DNA of 64,000 nt from Blasia pusilla (Eukaryota > Marchantiophyta > Marchantiopsida > Blasiales): the NCBI GenBank assembly GCA_050084515.1, contig CM114274.1:18600001-18664000 (forward strand), written 5' to 3'. Position 1 is the first letter of the stretch, and the number at the start of each line of letters is the position of its first letter. A program made the translations under genes and the position numbers. A model generated the notes under the pieces. It was not told the DNA's origin, ran no database searches, and saw only the letters and a list, made by a program, of their open reading frames with translations. Positions 47,424 to 59,014 of this stretch are shown here, in pieces.

Positions 47424-48179
47424 ATGCGCCCGGCAGCAAAACGAGTGGAACTTCATGCGGAGCGAAAGGAGGACAACACTTTCGAAGGCGAGGGGAACGG
47501 CAAGGTCGTATGCTACAACTCTGGCGAACCGGGGCACCTGTCGAAAGGGTGTTCGAAACTGAAGGTTAGTAATGGGAGTATGATTGCGTTTGCTGCTAAG
47601 CATCTGTTGGCGGGCGATATGGAGACGTCCCTTCAAGTCACCAAGAGCACACACAATTTGGTGTACCTAAGATCCAAGATTGCTGATCGCGATGTGTTGT
47701 TGCTCGTGGATACAGGTGCTTCGCACTCCTTCCTAAGCCCGAGAATCGTGAAGGAACTAGGGCTGTCTACCTCTAAGGCGGACGAGCCCATTCGAGTGGG
47801 ATTTGCAGGAGGCAAGTCTCATCGGACTTCTGATTTGGTCTTGGGTTTGACAGTAGGATGCGGGGTTTTCGAGTTGAAGGAGAATTTCACTGTGTGCGAA
47901 ATGGATGGCATTGACGGAGTTTTGGGGAATACATTCCTAGATGCGTATGAGGTGGAGTTAAGACGCCGACCATTGAGGTTGAGCGTCTTGCTAAAAGGCA
48001 AACGGTTACAGGTGCGGTTGGTCTGTGAGGTTCCAGCGAAAATGGAGTTGGTGAACTCGATCACAAGGAGGAGCATGACTGAGTTGGAGGATGGATTTCT
48101 CTGCTTGATGAGACAAGTGGAGGAGGCTACAAGCAGTATACGCAGAGATCATGACACTGCTTCAAGGGGAGTCCCATAA
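47424..48179 (+). pseudogene. Zinc knuckle and aspartic protease region of the same element
   Basis: At 47511-47552 the CCHC knuckle reads CYNSGEPGHLSKGC, with the second cysteine changed to serine. The aspartic protease active site LLLVDTGASHSF is intact (DTG at 47709-47717), followed by a flap-like LGLTVGCGVF and the second-half motif DGVLGNTFL. The frame ends at 48179, just before the RT frame. Confidence 0.85.
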
Positions 48180-48191
48180 CCACTCCAGGAA

Positions 48192-50278
48192 GTGGTCAAG
48201 GAGTTTGAGGATGTCTTGACAAATGAGCTTCCGACTGAATTGCCACCGCATAGAGCCGTAGATCATAAGATAGAGATCATACCCGGTTCCCAACCGCCTT
48301 CAAAAGCACCATATAGGTTGAATCAGGAGGAACTTCTTGAGTTGAAAAAGCAGTTAAGTGAGCTCTTGGAAAAGGGTTACATTAGGACTAGCAAGTCCCC
48401 TTATGGAGCACCTGTTCTCTTTGTAAAGAAGAAGGATGGAAAGATGAGGCTGTGTGTTGATTACCGTGCACTGAACAAAGTGACGGTTCACAACAATTAT
48501 CCTCTTCCAAGGATAGATGATCTCTTTGATAGGCTGGCAGGCTCGAGATATTTCAGTAGGATTGACTTGAAGTCAGGATATTACCAGATTCGGATTGCCG
48601 AGGCGGATGTGGAGAAGCTGCGTCGTGGGCGAGATACGGTTCCTTTGAGTTTGTAGTGATGCCTTCGGTCTATGTAACGCCTCCGGCGTTCACCACATTG
48701 ATGAAATCCATTTTTCACAAGGAAATGGATGAGTATGTTATCATCTATATCGATGATATACTTATCTATTCGAAGTCACTAGAGGAGCATGTTCGACATG
48801 TGAGAGCGGTCTTGTCTAAGCTAAGGGCAAATCAGCTGTATGCGAATGTAGAGAAGAGCGAATTCGGTTTGAGAAAGATCAAATTCTTGGGGCACGTGGT
48901 CGGCAGATGGGCGTCACCCAAACATGGAAAAGGTAAAGGCGATTTCAGTGGGAACCCCATCCACTTTGTAAAGGGGATGAGGAGGTTCATAGGTGCGGTG
49001 CAATTTTATCGTACTTATGTTAAAAACTTTTCGGGAATTGTGAGACCTCTCACGGATTGGACGGCAAAGTTTGCCAACACGACTTGGACCCAGGAAGTTA
49101 ATGAGCCATTCAACCGAGTGAAGCAGATTCTATCGCAGGAACCAGTGTTAAAGCTGCCGGAGTTTGACAAACCGTTCGAAGTGCATACCGATGCTAGTGA
49201 TTTCGCGGTTGCAGGAATGTTGGTGCAAGAAGGGAGACCGGTGGCATATGAGAGCAAGAAGCTTAGCGACACTGAAAGGAGATGGCCTACTCACGAGAAA
49301 GAGTTGTTCGTGGTGGTACATTGCTTGAGGAAGTGGCGGCATTATCTAGGGCTCCACAGGACTCGAGTATTCACCGATAATATATCACTCAAGTATTTTG
49401 AGACCCAGGATCGAGTGACACCGAAACAATTGCAATGGCATGATACCTTGGCGCTGATGGATGTTGAGTTAATTCATAAGCCAGGTAAAGATAATGTGAT
49501 TCCACATGCCTTAAGTCGCAAGGAGGAACACATGCCGTCGAGGACACAGGTCTTGAGAGCAATGTTCCCTAAGGAAACAGATCTGGAAAGACGGATTTGT
49601 GAAGGATATATGAAGGATGCTCAAGCAGGGGTATACCTGAGGAAGTTGAAGCAGGGTGAGAAGGTGGCCAACATAAGTTTGAGGCACGATTTACTAAGGT
49701 TCAAACAGAGTAGGATCTATGTAGGGCAAGGCAGGATGCGAACCAAGGTGTTAGCGGAATGTCACGACGGGCCCTTGGCAGGACATAAAGGAGAGGATGT
49801 TGCTCAATATGTGAAGACCTGTGTGACCTGCCAAGCGAATAGAGTCTCTTATGATAAGAAACAAGGCTTGTTGCATCCCTTGCCGATCCCCGAAGGACCC
49901 TTACAAAGTGTGAGTATGGATTTCATCACGAGTCTTCCGGAATCTGGGGGATACAACGCTATACTTGTGATTGTTGATCGGTGCCGACGGTGGATTCCGC
50001 AACGGCGTATACGACGGTGCAACTATTCCTCGATAGCTGGTGGCGTGCTCATGGTTTGCCGAGGAGCATTGTTTCAGATCGGGATCAAAGTTTACGGTGC
50101 TTTTGGAAGCACTTGTTGAAGGTTTAAGACCAAGCTGAGTTTCAAGACGGCTTTCCACCCCTGCACGGATGGACGATGAAAAGGTAAACTCTATCGTGAA
50201 TCAAGATTTGAGGAATTATGTCGTCTTTGATCAACGCGATTGGTCAGTGGTGGTGAGCATGGCGGTAGAAGCATTGAT
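48192..50278 (+). pseudogene. Reverse transcriptase, RNase H and truncated integrase
   Basis: RT begins with [18 protein letters not shown], then [20 protein letters not shown] and [15 protein letters not shown] (motif A Asp present). A frameshift near 48620 precedes EFVVMP; the next frame carries VIIYIDDILIYSKS (YIDD). RNase H has EVHTDASDFAV, HEKELFVVVHCL, TDNISLKY and a HALSR end. Integrase follows with CVTCQANR (zinc-binding Cys pair), SMDFITSLPE (first Asp) and, in a shifted frame, TAFHPCTDGR. It stops at 50278, where sequence jumps into the inverted copy, so any chromodomain and the native 3' end are missing. Confidence 0.88.
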
Positions 50279-51506
50279 TCCTTCACGATTTCGGGCTTAG
50301 GAAGGAGTGCGAAGCTTTTGTATCCACGAGCAACAACACATCGCGATCAGCAATCTTGGATCTTAGGTACACCAAATTGTGTGTGCTCTTGGTGACTTGA
50401 AGGGACGTCTCCATATCGCCCGCCAACAGATGCTTAGCATCAAACGCAATCATACTCCCATTACTAACCTTCAGTTTCGAACACCCTTTCGACAGTGCCC
50501 GGTTCGCCGAGTTGTAGCATACGACCTTGCCGTTCCCTCGAAAGTGTTGTCCTCCTTCGGCCCGCATGAAGTTCCACTCGTTTTTTGCCGAGGCACGACT
50601 CTCCTGGTTCGTCTTTGGCCCCCCACTCCAGCCTCTTTTGAACGCCTCCTTATTTTTCGACTTCTTCGAAAAAACTTTTGACTCGAAGGGTTTCTAGGTT
50701 TGGACCTCATCGTCCCCAATCCGCTCCGCTAGCTTCAGAAGGTCCGCGCAGGTCTCTGGCAACGTCGGCATTCGGTAAAGGGCCTTTTTAGCGCTCGACT
50801 TGAGTCCACTAATGAAGATAGCCTTCTTCGCGTGTTCATCCATCTTTGGACTAGAAGTCAGCTTCGCACTAAACTCCCTCACATAGGCGCTTAAGGAACC
50901 ACTTTGCCGCATCCGCACGCATTCCACCGTGTCACGCAACCCTTGGTCCTCCGGAGTGAACCGATCCCCAATCAACTCCTTGAACTCCTCCCAACTCAGA
51001 GGTGACTCGCCGCCCATATATTCCTCTCGTTGAGCGGCCCACCATTGTAGAGCATGATCCTTCAGGAAAGTAACGGCTACCCTTACCGTGTCCTACTCGG
51101 CGAGCCTCTTCGCGCCTCGAAATCTGATTCGATTCGTGAAGGAAATCCTTCACTTTCATGAGCGCCCCACTCATAAATGGCGTGGGCAGGTTAAATCTTG
51201 TGAGCTTTTTGCACGCATTCGGGTTTCGAGTGGCCTCTAACTCGGCAATCCGCTTGCTTTGCTGGGACATCTGCTCCACCAACACCTTCAACAAGTCCAA
51301 CGTCTGGCTTGACTCCGTCCTTTCCCCTGAGTTTGGGCCCACTGGCCCCGCGGAAGGAGTCGCCATGGGACGTCCTCACGGTAGCGTTGGCTCTTCGGAG
51401 TCTCCGACTCCTCTATAGCTTCACGGTCCGGCATTGGTTCCTCTCTCGGTTCACGTCGCTTGATTCGGCGCTTCTTGGGTTGTTCTCCCTCGATCGCCAT
51501 CTCCAA
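50279..51506 (-). pseudogene. Inverted gag-protease copy
   Basis: The reverse complement of about 46514-47756, starting inside the protease coding region (50279) and running to the MAIEG start (51506). It differs from the forward copy at many positions: the stretch ESNQISRREEARRVGHGKGS is a frameshifted version of the forward ELELYF...AAE region, and about 30 bases near the zinc knuckle are missing. Confidence 0.85.
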
Positions 51507-51649
51507 GCCAACTCACTCAGATCTCCTCCTCGTTTCTTGCGTCCCTCCTCAAGCGTCTGAGTCTAGCCGCTACCTTTGATTTACCAAAGCGTCCGGCTGA
51601 TCCCACGACCCCAAGTTCTCGCTCATCAAGGATTAGCTCTGATACAACT

Positions 51650-52648
51650 TGTCGCGCCCCTACTCTCCTTGAACGTCAATCTTTAGTGTTGCGGAAGCGT
51701 GCGTTCAGTAGGTCACGAACTCATCGCCGATCTGCACCCAAACACGCACTCTCGTTAGTCGGGTTTGGCCAACCGGCGTTCCAACCCACCGAGTCCTAAA
51801 CTCGGCGCCTCATCAAGCTCAAACTTCCTTAGTTCCTAGCTCTCAACACATGGCAAGTCCTTCAAGACTTGGAACAGACTTCCTGGTTAGTCCAGGGATC
51901 TGAAACGGCACTTGCACGCCTAGCGATCCCAACTGTTCAACGGTCCTCGTGTGAGTTCCGAACCGAGACCCAAGTAATTGAGTCGCGGCATGAAATCCAA
52001 GAGGGATGTCTAAAATCGCCTCAATGGACTTGGTGCAGGTTTTCCAACCCAACGCCCAAACTCGCGTTCCGTTCCATGCCCTTGAGCGCCCGCTTGGCGC
52101 CCAAAGTGGGTTTGGGTTCCAAGCACTCTCGGAGACCTTCCCCTTACTAGTACTTTTGGGGTTCTCCAATAACCCCTCCCCTTTGGGAAAAGAGGTTCGG
52201 GCCCTTCATTGTGGCCCTCAACCCGACTCCACTTACAGTCGTTTTGGGTCGTATCTCAGCCGCTGGTTATGCGTTTGCAGCGATCTTTGGTTTGTTTGAA
52301 CCGGCTCTTCATAAGCTTTCCAACGCACTCTTATTTGCTCCAAACGCATCTTGGCGCTAAAAGTTATGGCCATAAATACAGTCGGAAACTCTCAAACGCA
52401 AGTGGCGTTCCAAATTCGGATCTTTCCTTTGGTAACCCACTTCCTAGACTCGACTTCTTTCAAGTCTCATTCCGCGTTTGGTCCAGGTTTCTGAGTTGCG
52501 ACCATCACATCTGAAACGCGACTTCTTGCTCGCGTCTCGTCTCTTGTCTCCTCTTTGAGACAACTCCAACGCGCAAACCATCTTAGCGTGAGCCCGCTAA
52601 TGTTCCGATGTTCCGCTTGGCACTTGTTTGGTCATGAGGGTCGCGTCA
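51650..52648 (-). repeat. Inverted complete LTR
   Basis: The plus strand starts TGTCGCGCCCC at 51650 and ends GGGTCGCGTCA at 52648, the mirror of 45365-46365 apart from one terminal substitution. The primer-binding site lies beside it at 51636-51647. Its outer end abuts the truncated forward LTR with no spacer. Confidence 0.88.
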
Positions 52649-53037
52649 TGCACCAAGTCCATTGAGGCGATTTTAGACATCCCTCTTGGAATTCACACCG
52701 CGACTCAATTACTTGGGTCTCGGTTCGGAACGCACCCGAGGACCGTTGAACAGTTGGGATCGCTAGGCGCGCAAGGGCCGTTTCAGATCCGTGGACTAAC
52801 CAATAAGTCTGTTCCAAGTCTTGAAGGACTTGCCATGTTTTGGAAGCTAGGAACTAAGGAAGGTTGAGCTTGATGAGACGCCGAGTTGAAGACTCGGTGG
52901 GTTGGAACGCCGGTTGGCCCAAACCCGACTAACGAGAGTGCGTGTTTGGGTGCAGATCGACGATGAGTTCGTGACCTATTGAACGCACCCTTCCGCAACA
53001 CTAAAGATTGACGTTCAAGGAGAGTAGGGGCGCGACA
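52649..53037 (+). repeat. Truncated forward LTR (3' part)
   Basis: It equals 45977-46365 base for base in length, with few substitutions, and ends GGGGCGCGACA followed by the CTTTT target duplication. It is the surviving outer end of the original 3' LTR. Confidence 0.9.
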
Positions 53038-53284
53038 CTTTTGCACATTTAGCAAAAAAGGCTAACATTGTGGGTTAAATATTCGTGATGATACTCTAAC
53101 TTGAGGAGTCCCATTGCACAATTCTTAAGTTGCACATACAACTTTGAGGGACAATATATAGATAAGGGTCAACTTCGTTTGTTGCCCATGCTATTAACCT
53201 AAAGCAGCCAAAATATGTAAAAAAAAAAATCAAAGATAGAATTTGGAGGAAAAAAATAATAGGTCAAATATGACATCTTCATGG

Positions 53285-53990
53285 TGTCACGACCCTCATA
53301 GCCAAAGTTGTGGCAAGGCGAAACATAGGAACTTTAATGGGCCTACATTATGATGGTTGCGCATTGGAGAGGTCTCTTGAAGGAGACACAAGACATGAGA
53401 CGCGAGCAAGGTTGAATGTTTCATGCATTTATGGTCGCGACTAAGGGAACTTGAATCAAATGAAAACCAAGACTTCCAAGACTTGGAGTCAAGTCTAGGA
53501 AGAGTGGTTACCAAAGAGGTTAAGAACTGGATTTGGAACCAAATATATAGAAAAACACATAAGAAAAGCTCAAGAAATGAGGTTGGCGTTGGGATGATTA
53601 CTCCTAGCCAAGTCGAAGGGAATAGATTTCCGAGGTCACTCTTGGATTCTAATATGTGATTCATTTTTTGGATCTTGGTTAGGGACTCCTGCGATGATCA
53701 TAGGAGAGGTGGGACCGCTAGGCGTACGAATGTCATTTTGGTTGCATGGACTATCCAAAAAGTATGTCCGAAATCTATAAAGACTTGCCCATGTCCGGAA
53801 GTTAGGAACTGGGAGGGTTAAGCTTGATGAATGATCTGAGTTGAGACCTCGAGGATTTGGAAGGTTGATTGACCCAGACTATACTATTGTGAGTGTGTTT
53901 GGATGCAAATGAGCAATGTCAGTGTGTTATACTGAATGTACGTTCTGCAATACTTGAGATTAACATTTAAGAGGAGTAGACATACGACAA
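53285..53990 (+). mobile_element. Divergent solo LTR of the second gypsy family
   Basis: It begins TGTCACGACCCTCAT and ends GTAGACATACGACA(A), with internal blocks parallel to the 45365 LTR (ATTGGAGAGGTCTCTTGAAG, AAGTCTAGGAAG, AAACCAAGACTTCC). It is about 700 bp against 1,001 bp, so it has internal deletions. CTTCATGG flanks it on both sides (53277-53284 and 53991-53998). Confidence 0.75.
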
Positions 53991-53998
53991 CTTCATGG

Positions 53999-55079
53999 TT
54001 TGGACCTTTCTTTAGCATTAAAACCCCGAGAATATAGGAGATTGTTGCCATGGATTTTGTCACATCTTAGTTCCTCATAGTGAAGGCTGGATGTGGCTTG
54101 ATATTTTGATGTAGATTCGAGAGTGGAGTTGGTCATGTGAGCCGTTTTCACTCTTATTTTGTTATGTGGTCTCGATGTATATGGGTGAGTATATATTTTT
54201 ATGAGTGGATCTACATGTATGTTGGGAGGAAAGTTATTGTATGTTTTGTAGATATAACCAGAAATGTGGATTGTATAGTGACTTGTATGAGCACGACAAT
54301 TTGTTGGCAACTAGCATAGGATATGTGTCTCGACTAGCAATTTTGACTGAATTGTCAAAATTTCCAATATTTTCCATATATTAATCCACATCACTCTAAA
54401 AAAAGGTGCATGCTAGAGTGAGCTCTTCAAGTTATGTTACCATCTAGATTACGCTCACAAAAAATTTGATCTCCTCTGAAAAGAATGAGAAAAACCCAAG
54501 TGAAAGCACCCTACACATCTGGAGTAGGCACTATAATGGTCACAAACATGCTAAGAGTAAGGGAGGATAAAACTCATGTTGCTTCTGAAATTGTATAAGG
54601 CGGTGTCTTGAACAATGCCAAATTTTAATATCATTCTTCTCTATATCCTCGATCTTTTCCAAAAAAAAATGGAAACCACCACAAAAATTAGAAATCTCCA
54701 TTCAATTACATGTGTGGAAACATAATAAATATAACATCTTATCTTCAAATATACATCTAAACATGTTGAATACCAATGAAATTGTCCATTCTTGTATAAA
54801 GTAGAAGTTGGCTCTACATTATAATTGGACAAAGTTAACCACATGCATCTTGTGCCCAAAGCCCAAAACTTTTGGGCCTTACAAAAATTTCGTTGTAAAT
54901 TGTGGAGAGAGAAATATGATCTCAAATCTGGTGTGAAAACTCTTTGTTGAAAGTTGGATTAATGCCTATATAATGTTGTAATCCATGCTCTAATTAGTTG
55001 ATTATGTAGCTCAATATGCTAACACATGCCCATTTACTTTAACAATTTGTAGTCATTTCAATCATGCACTTGCAAGCGC
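53999..55079. other. AT-rich spacer
   Basis: No gene or clear repeat family recognised. Open frames are short and low in complexity. The region belongs to the material separating the two parts of relic R. Confidence 0.5.
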
Positions 55080-55980
55080 CTGAGAGCAATGGAACAAGTG
55101 GTGTTTATTGAGGTGGAGTGAGTAACTCTTGCACTCTCAAAATAGTGTGACCTAAAATCACATCTAAAGTTGTAAAAAATGTATCCTACAATTATACGTA
55201 ATCCTCAAGGTGAAACTTTGAATCTCTTGATAACATCCATTTCCTTGAGGCATTAAATATCTCAATGTTGGAAAGACATGCCCGGAGGTTGGGGCACTGT
55301 CCGATCGATGCTTTTAAAAAAAGGAAAAAATTGACGGGACATGAGACGAAATGGCGAGAAAGAAGGCGCTACACGCTTCTTCGGCCCGAAATATCTAGAT
55401 TCTCAAACACAATGGCCATTAATTGTCAAAAGGGCTATGCATGTTGAGAACACATCTTAGTCCATATCTCCAAGTCGTCAAAGACTACAACCTCTACCAT
55501 ATCCCAATCAGTCATTGCTATTAAGGATCACATCCACCCATACAACATAAAATAAGCTAAAAAGGAAGATAAGGATGGCTAAATATTGAACTATTCACAA
55601 AAACTACATGTCCTAGTCTTCTAATTGTCCAATGCTATAAGCTATACTTAGGCAAAATCCTTTTCACCATGTCGACCATTTGCTTAACCAATCCATCTAT
55701 CTCATGATGGTCCCAAGATATAGTACAGTGGTTACACAAGGCTTGAAAATCATCCCAAAACTCCATCTCTTGGTCAATGCATACCATTATTAACACACCA
55801 AAATGATTGAGCACTTGATCCAAAAAACCCATATGTAACTTCTCTACTCAACGTTCTGGTAATGCCAAAACCTCAATCCACTTTAAGAAGTGCTCCATAG
55901 TGACCATGACTACAAAAATCTCTTAGGTTAACCTAAATAGTCAATAGCAAGGATCCTTAAAAATCTACTAGGGATTGGGG
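55080..55980 (-). pseudogene. Relic R integrase core and tail
   Basis: On the minus strand, 55832-55635 reads GFLDQVLNHFGV, WDDFQALCNHCTISWDHHE and IDGLVKQMVDMVKR, matching the integrase core of E1/E5. From about 55160 to 55090 TTLDVILGHTILRVQELL can be read, matching TTLDxTxGHTILRVREVL. It continues across the gap to 44262. A ~130-bp insert (about 55266-55396) with no counterpart in E1 or E5 interrupts the tail. Confidence 0.7.
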
Positions 55981-58181
55981 CGTTCTTAAAGTTTTTTTGC
56001 AAATCCCAGTTTGGCTTGGACAACTACTTTGCAGGTGTATTGCACATACGTTTTTACAAGTTACGATCCTATGAGTATTTTTCCAATCTATTGCAAATAT
56101 ATTATGAGTCACAAACCATTTGCGAGTATGAAGTTTTACACGGGTGCTTAGAGCCACAAAGCACTTGTAAAATAGTAGCCATAAAATCTATGAGTAATTT
56201 GCAAGTTTAACTCATAAATTTACATTTCTTTTGTAAGTATTGGTTGGGAGTGTGAAGACTTACAAGTTACTCATACATCTACAACTTGAGTTGCAACATT
56301 CATTGGATGTATTCTTAGATGCTTTAAAGGTGTGTTGTTTTTGCTTTTCCTTTATCTGTTCTACACCCTTTGTTTCTTTCTCTTCCAAAAATTCCAAAAT
56401 GATCACCTATGAGAACTGCATTTAGACTCGATGTTAGAAGAAGCCTAAGAATGGATAAATTTATGCAAATTGATAAGAGACAATAGAAGATCTAAGAGGA
56501 TGAGATGATATATCAAGAGTCAACCTTGAGGCATTCCTCGTTGTGTGCTTGTTTGAATGCTTAATATGAAACTCATTGCTCATTTTTCTCGGCCTTGCAT
56601 CATTATTTGGAAGTGTTGGGTTGTTTGGCCATAGGAGTGCAGAGATCTTCAAAAGAATTAAACGATGTCATCCTCGTGCATAAAATTCAAGTTTCCCAAT
56701 GATCATAACACTATGCAAGAGTTATGAAAATGTTAATTTAGCCTACGAGGGGTTGTAAGTGGGCCCCCTTAGGCTATATCACAACCATGGCAGTGCTTTC
56801 TCGTAGACGTACTCCATCTGGATAGTAACGTTTCACCTTCAATTCTAACTTTAGCAAAGTCCATTGAATGGTGTTCAAACAAGAAAAAATGATGACCTTG
56901 GCATCTAGTTCTTAGGATCCCGTGGTTGTCTTTGTAGGGATTTACTGGTCCTACCTTTTGTATATTTTTGTTAAACACTTATATTTAGAAGCACAAAATT
57001 GACAATGAAATAGTAGTGCATCTCAACCTTATTCTTTTGGAGAACAAGTAGTTTTATGCACCGTCATGAATAAGCTCACTCCACACAATTTTCCACAATC
57101 ATTTGAAAGAAAATCATCCTTTCATAATGTCTGGCGCGTCATCATTAATCTTACATATGCATTGAATATTATTGATTGGCGTCCTTCATCAATTGAATTT
57201 AAGGCTAGAGAGTTGACACCGGTCTCATCCCATCTTCCGCCATATTATTTGGATATGAATTTTGGAAGATCTAGTGGTACTACCCTCGGATTTATATAGA
57301 ACGAAAAGGCAATGGTTTTGGTGGTACTTCCCATCGGATCTGTGTGGAATTAAAGGCCACCAGATTTGATGATACTCCCCATCATACTTGTGTTGGAAGG
57401 TCTTTTCTTGGCTTGGTGGTCAAGTTTGAGAAGAGAGAGAGAGAGAATGAATGAATAGATTTATTGTTCACGGGGACCCCACAGGACCATGGGAAATTTC
57501 ATGTTGTTTCACGTGATAGTCAATCCATTTCCGATTTTTGGCCCATGATACATATCTAAGGCGATCCAAGGATCTTCTTGGGTGATTCCGCGCTTTGATA
57601 TCTATGGCACAAAGGGACCAAAGAGTGGGAGAGGGACCAAAGACTACACTTTGGTTTGTGCAATCTTCATTATCAATGTAGTCAATCAGAGATCCTTGAC
57701 CCAAATACCTTCTATGGGGACCATCGGGTGAGAGATGGGGGCTTGAAAAGAGGTAGGGGATTTTTTCTCCAATTGAAAGGGAAAAAATTTGAAAGGATTC
57801 TGAACCTTCTTTTCGGCCCATTGACTTGCATTAATGTGGCTAACAACTTCCGTTGTAGAAATCTCCAGTCGAGCTTTGAGCGGCCCTATTAGGGCATCTC
57901 GCGAAGCATCCTTTGGGATTTTTCCATGGAGAACTGGAGAGGTAGAAATTTTAGAGCTAACTAGGTACCATAGGGGATGTCAAAGATCATCCCGGATAGA
58001 ATCAGGTTCGGGATTAGCCTTGATTTGTTTTCGGAAGAAGAGGGGCCAAAAATTTTACACTAAGACGCATTGAAGGATCCGAAAATACTTTCAAACACCA
58101 AAATGGGGAAGGGAGCTACCCGCTTTGGAGCCGGGGAAAGCCCCACTCAGACAATTCCCAAGGATCTCGATAGGCGATCTT
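55981..58181. other. Intergenic region before E5
   Basis: No recognisable gene. The segment 56000-56260 has several short CTTGTAA/TTACAAG words in both orientations. A plus frame at 57066-57299 and a minus frame at 57821-57468 (117 codons) have no domains I recognise. A short AG-rich microsatellite lies at about 57430-57447. Confidence 0.45.
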
Positions 58182-58798
58182 TGTCGTGCGCATACATATC
58201 GCTACACAACATATATCGCTCGTCACATCTACACCACACAACACCCATCTTCTCCACACACGGGTCAATCCACACATGTACAAAAATAAATTATTACATA
58301 TACATGGAGATCACACAACAAAAATAAAGAGTAGTAAAAATGGCACACCCGGCCTAAAACTCCACTCCTCAATCTACATCGGCATATCGAGCCTCGTCCA
58401 CCCTGTGCTATCAAGAAATCTGGACGCTAGCACCCTAGTCCTAGCTCACACACATACAAGGGAGGTGCTCCAACGGCCCAACATGAGAAAGATGGCTTAG
58501 GAAAGCCATCTTCCTCTCTTATATAGGTTGGGAAGAGCCAAAAGGCTCTTCTCCTAAAAATAGCCCTTCCCTTGGTAACTTGCGTGCACAGGTTACCAGG
58601 GGCAGGTGACCTGGTCAACAAGTCACCCGGCTGTAAAAGACCTCAACATGAAAGTCGTCAGAAACGACGTTCCTGACATAATGGACCTATCCTCAACCTC
58701 ATCCGACAATATGGGACAAAGTTACACTCAAGATAGTCCGTTGGCTCCTACGCCCTATCCACGATAGATCTCGGCCTATCGGCTACTCAGATGTGACA
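58182..58798 (-). repeat. E5 3' LTR
   Basis: It starts TGTCGTGCGC and ends GATGTGACA. Its first 137 bases (unit A) recur at 58801-58937. It has a TATA box at 58519-58526 on the minus strand. No second LTR lies in the window, so the ends are inferred from the TGTC...GACA termini and comparison with E1. Confidence 0.7.
58519..58526 (-). promoter_or_regulatory. Probable LTR TATA box
   Basis: The minus strand reads CCTATATAAGAGAGG across 58527-58513, a good plant TATA box. It lies mid-LTR, where the U3/R boundary is expected. Transcription would run to lower coordinates on the minus strand. Confidence 0.5.
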
Positions 58799-58800
58799 GT

Positions 58801-58937
58801 TGTCGTGCGCATACATATCCCTACACAACATACATCGCTCGTCACATCTACACCACACAACACCGATCTTCCCCACACACGGGTCGATCCACACATGTAC
58901 AAAAATAAACTCATACATATACATGGAGATCACACAA
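58801..58937 (-). repeat. Extra LTR-end unit (A') between polypurine tract and LTR of E5
   Basis: About 137 bases starting TGTCGTGCGCATACATATC repeat 58182-58318 with only a few substitutions. Its inner edge meets the polypurine tract exactly, as does the equivalent unit in E1. Confidence 0.8.
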
Positions 58938-58949
58938 CCGCCCTCCTAG
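58938..58949 (-). other. E5 polypurine tract
   Basis: The minus strand reads CTAGGAGGGCGG here, between the integrase-PHD stop codon (59015) and the LTR-like DNA. Such tracts prime plus-strand synthesis in LTR elements. Confidence 0.6.
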
Positions 58950-59014
58950 CTGGCAGTTGGATCCCCCCAACTCCAGATAGAAAATATCACATCTCTCTGA
59001 CATGACCTACTACC

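Larger units (their letters stand above)
45365..53037 (+). mobile_element. Rearranged Ty3/gypsy element with inverted internal LTR-gag copy
   Basis: CTTTT at 45360-45364 and 53038-53042 flanks the unit, marking one insertion. Inside, in order, are a complete LTR (+, 45365-46365), gag-pol (+) to the integrase (50278), an inverted copy of 47756-45365 (gag, PBS and complete LTR, minus; 50279-52648), and the last 389 bp of an LTR (+, 52649-53037). The likely history is insertion of a second copy in reverse orientation into the 3' LTR, then deletion from forward pol to inverted gag. All reading frames are interrupted. Confidence 0.85.

Noticed and set aside
58186-58500. 104-codon plus frame (MRIHIATQHIS...)
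   Set aside because: It is antisense within the E5 LTR and repeats with the A unit.
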